A stretch of DNA of 64,000 nt. It comes from Diplonema japonicum (lineage: Eukaryota; Euglenozoa; Diplonemea; Diplonemida; Diplonemidae). The DNA lies in the NCBI GenBank assembly GCA_964019335.1, contig OZ025713.1, forward strand, positions 248,001 to 312,000. The letters are read 5' to 3'. Position 1 is the first letter of the stretch, and the number at the start of each line of letters is the position of its first letter. Shown here in pieces: positions 63,900 through 64,000 of this stretch. Under the pieces are notes generated by a model. That model had not been told where the DNA came from. It did not search any database and saw only the letters and a program-made list of their open reading frames with translations. Position numbers and translations under genes: made by a program.

Positions 63900-64000
63900 T
63901 AAAATGTTTGGCGCCCTGCACAAGCACGGTCTACTCAATTACAGGGGGCCGCCTCAGGTAACCAAGATTCCACGCTCGTGCAGTTTTTTTGCCGCCCATT
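63900..64000. repeat. Dispersed repeat shared with 51700-51880, cut by the window end
   Basis: CTACTCAATTACAGGGGG, GGTAACCAAGATTC and ACGCTCGTGCAG parallel CTACTTGATTACAGGGG, GGTAACCAAGATTC and GCGCTCGTGCAG at 51728-51861. Nature unknown. Confidence 0.5.

Noticed and set aside
1-64000. Bacterial origin, CRISPR or operon structure
   Set aside because: No Shine-Dalgarno-spaced gene strings and no regular short repeats with spacers. The kinase, DUF3638-type protein, LINE and YR elements are eukaryotic.
1-64000. Telomeric repeats
   Set aside because: No tandem TTAGGG-type array was seen; G-runs are pure homopolymers.

Overview
The window looks like nuclear DNA of a kinetoplastid protist, most likely a free-living bodonid (Bodo saltans-like). 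Every substantial host gene lies on the minus strand as one intron-less directional cluster. Several start codons are preceded on the sense strand by long T/C tracts and then an AG, as expected for trans-splicing. An unlinked 3' fragment of large-subunit rRNA is present, as expected where LSU rRNA is processed into small pieces. A tyrosine-recombinase retroelement has the gag-YR-RT/RNase H order reported for trypanosomatid VIPER. The species call is inference. No genome-wide comparison was possible and all alignments were done by eye.

Layout. 1-534: open 5'-truncated LINE fragment. 1106-4753: three genes (acylated orphan protein, casein kinase 1-like kinase, Sir2-type deacylase). 6280-18270: one 3996-codon ORF for a giant DUF3638/DUF3645-type ATPase-like protein. 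18833-19654: small type I surface protein. 20378-22060: first of seven paralogs of a multi-pass membrane protein ending in a class III cyclase-like domain. 22697-26157: two neighbours with related ubiquitin-like N-termini, one fused to ankyrin repeats and one to leucine-rich repeats. 26388-28091 and 34190-35878: two near-identical orphan genes separated by decayed LINE sequence. 36332-38047: second cyclase-like paralog. 38048-45022: repeats, a hAT transposase remnant and a 3.8 kb VIPER-like element. 45023-59614: five more cyclase-like paralogs with fragments and LINE insertions. 59615-64000: retroposon ends, three-prime rRNA fragment and terminal-inverted-repeat elements.

The most interesting biology is the cyclase-like array. 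The residues that align with catalytic positions of class III cyclases are replaced in all seven copies, yet the domain is kept almost identical between copies while the membrane domain varies. The array also looks shuffled by gene conversion. A second notable signal is a short retroposon 3' tail carrying a stem-loop whose stem changes by compensating substitutions among copies.

Intergenic DNA is rich in very long homopolymers: A/T runs of 20 to more than 40, and G/C runs of 16 to 26. Many reading frames with Lys or Phe runs are artefacts of these. No tRNA gene, CRISPR array or bacterial operon signal was seen.
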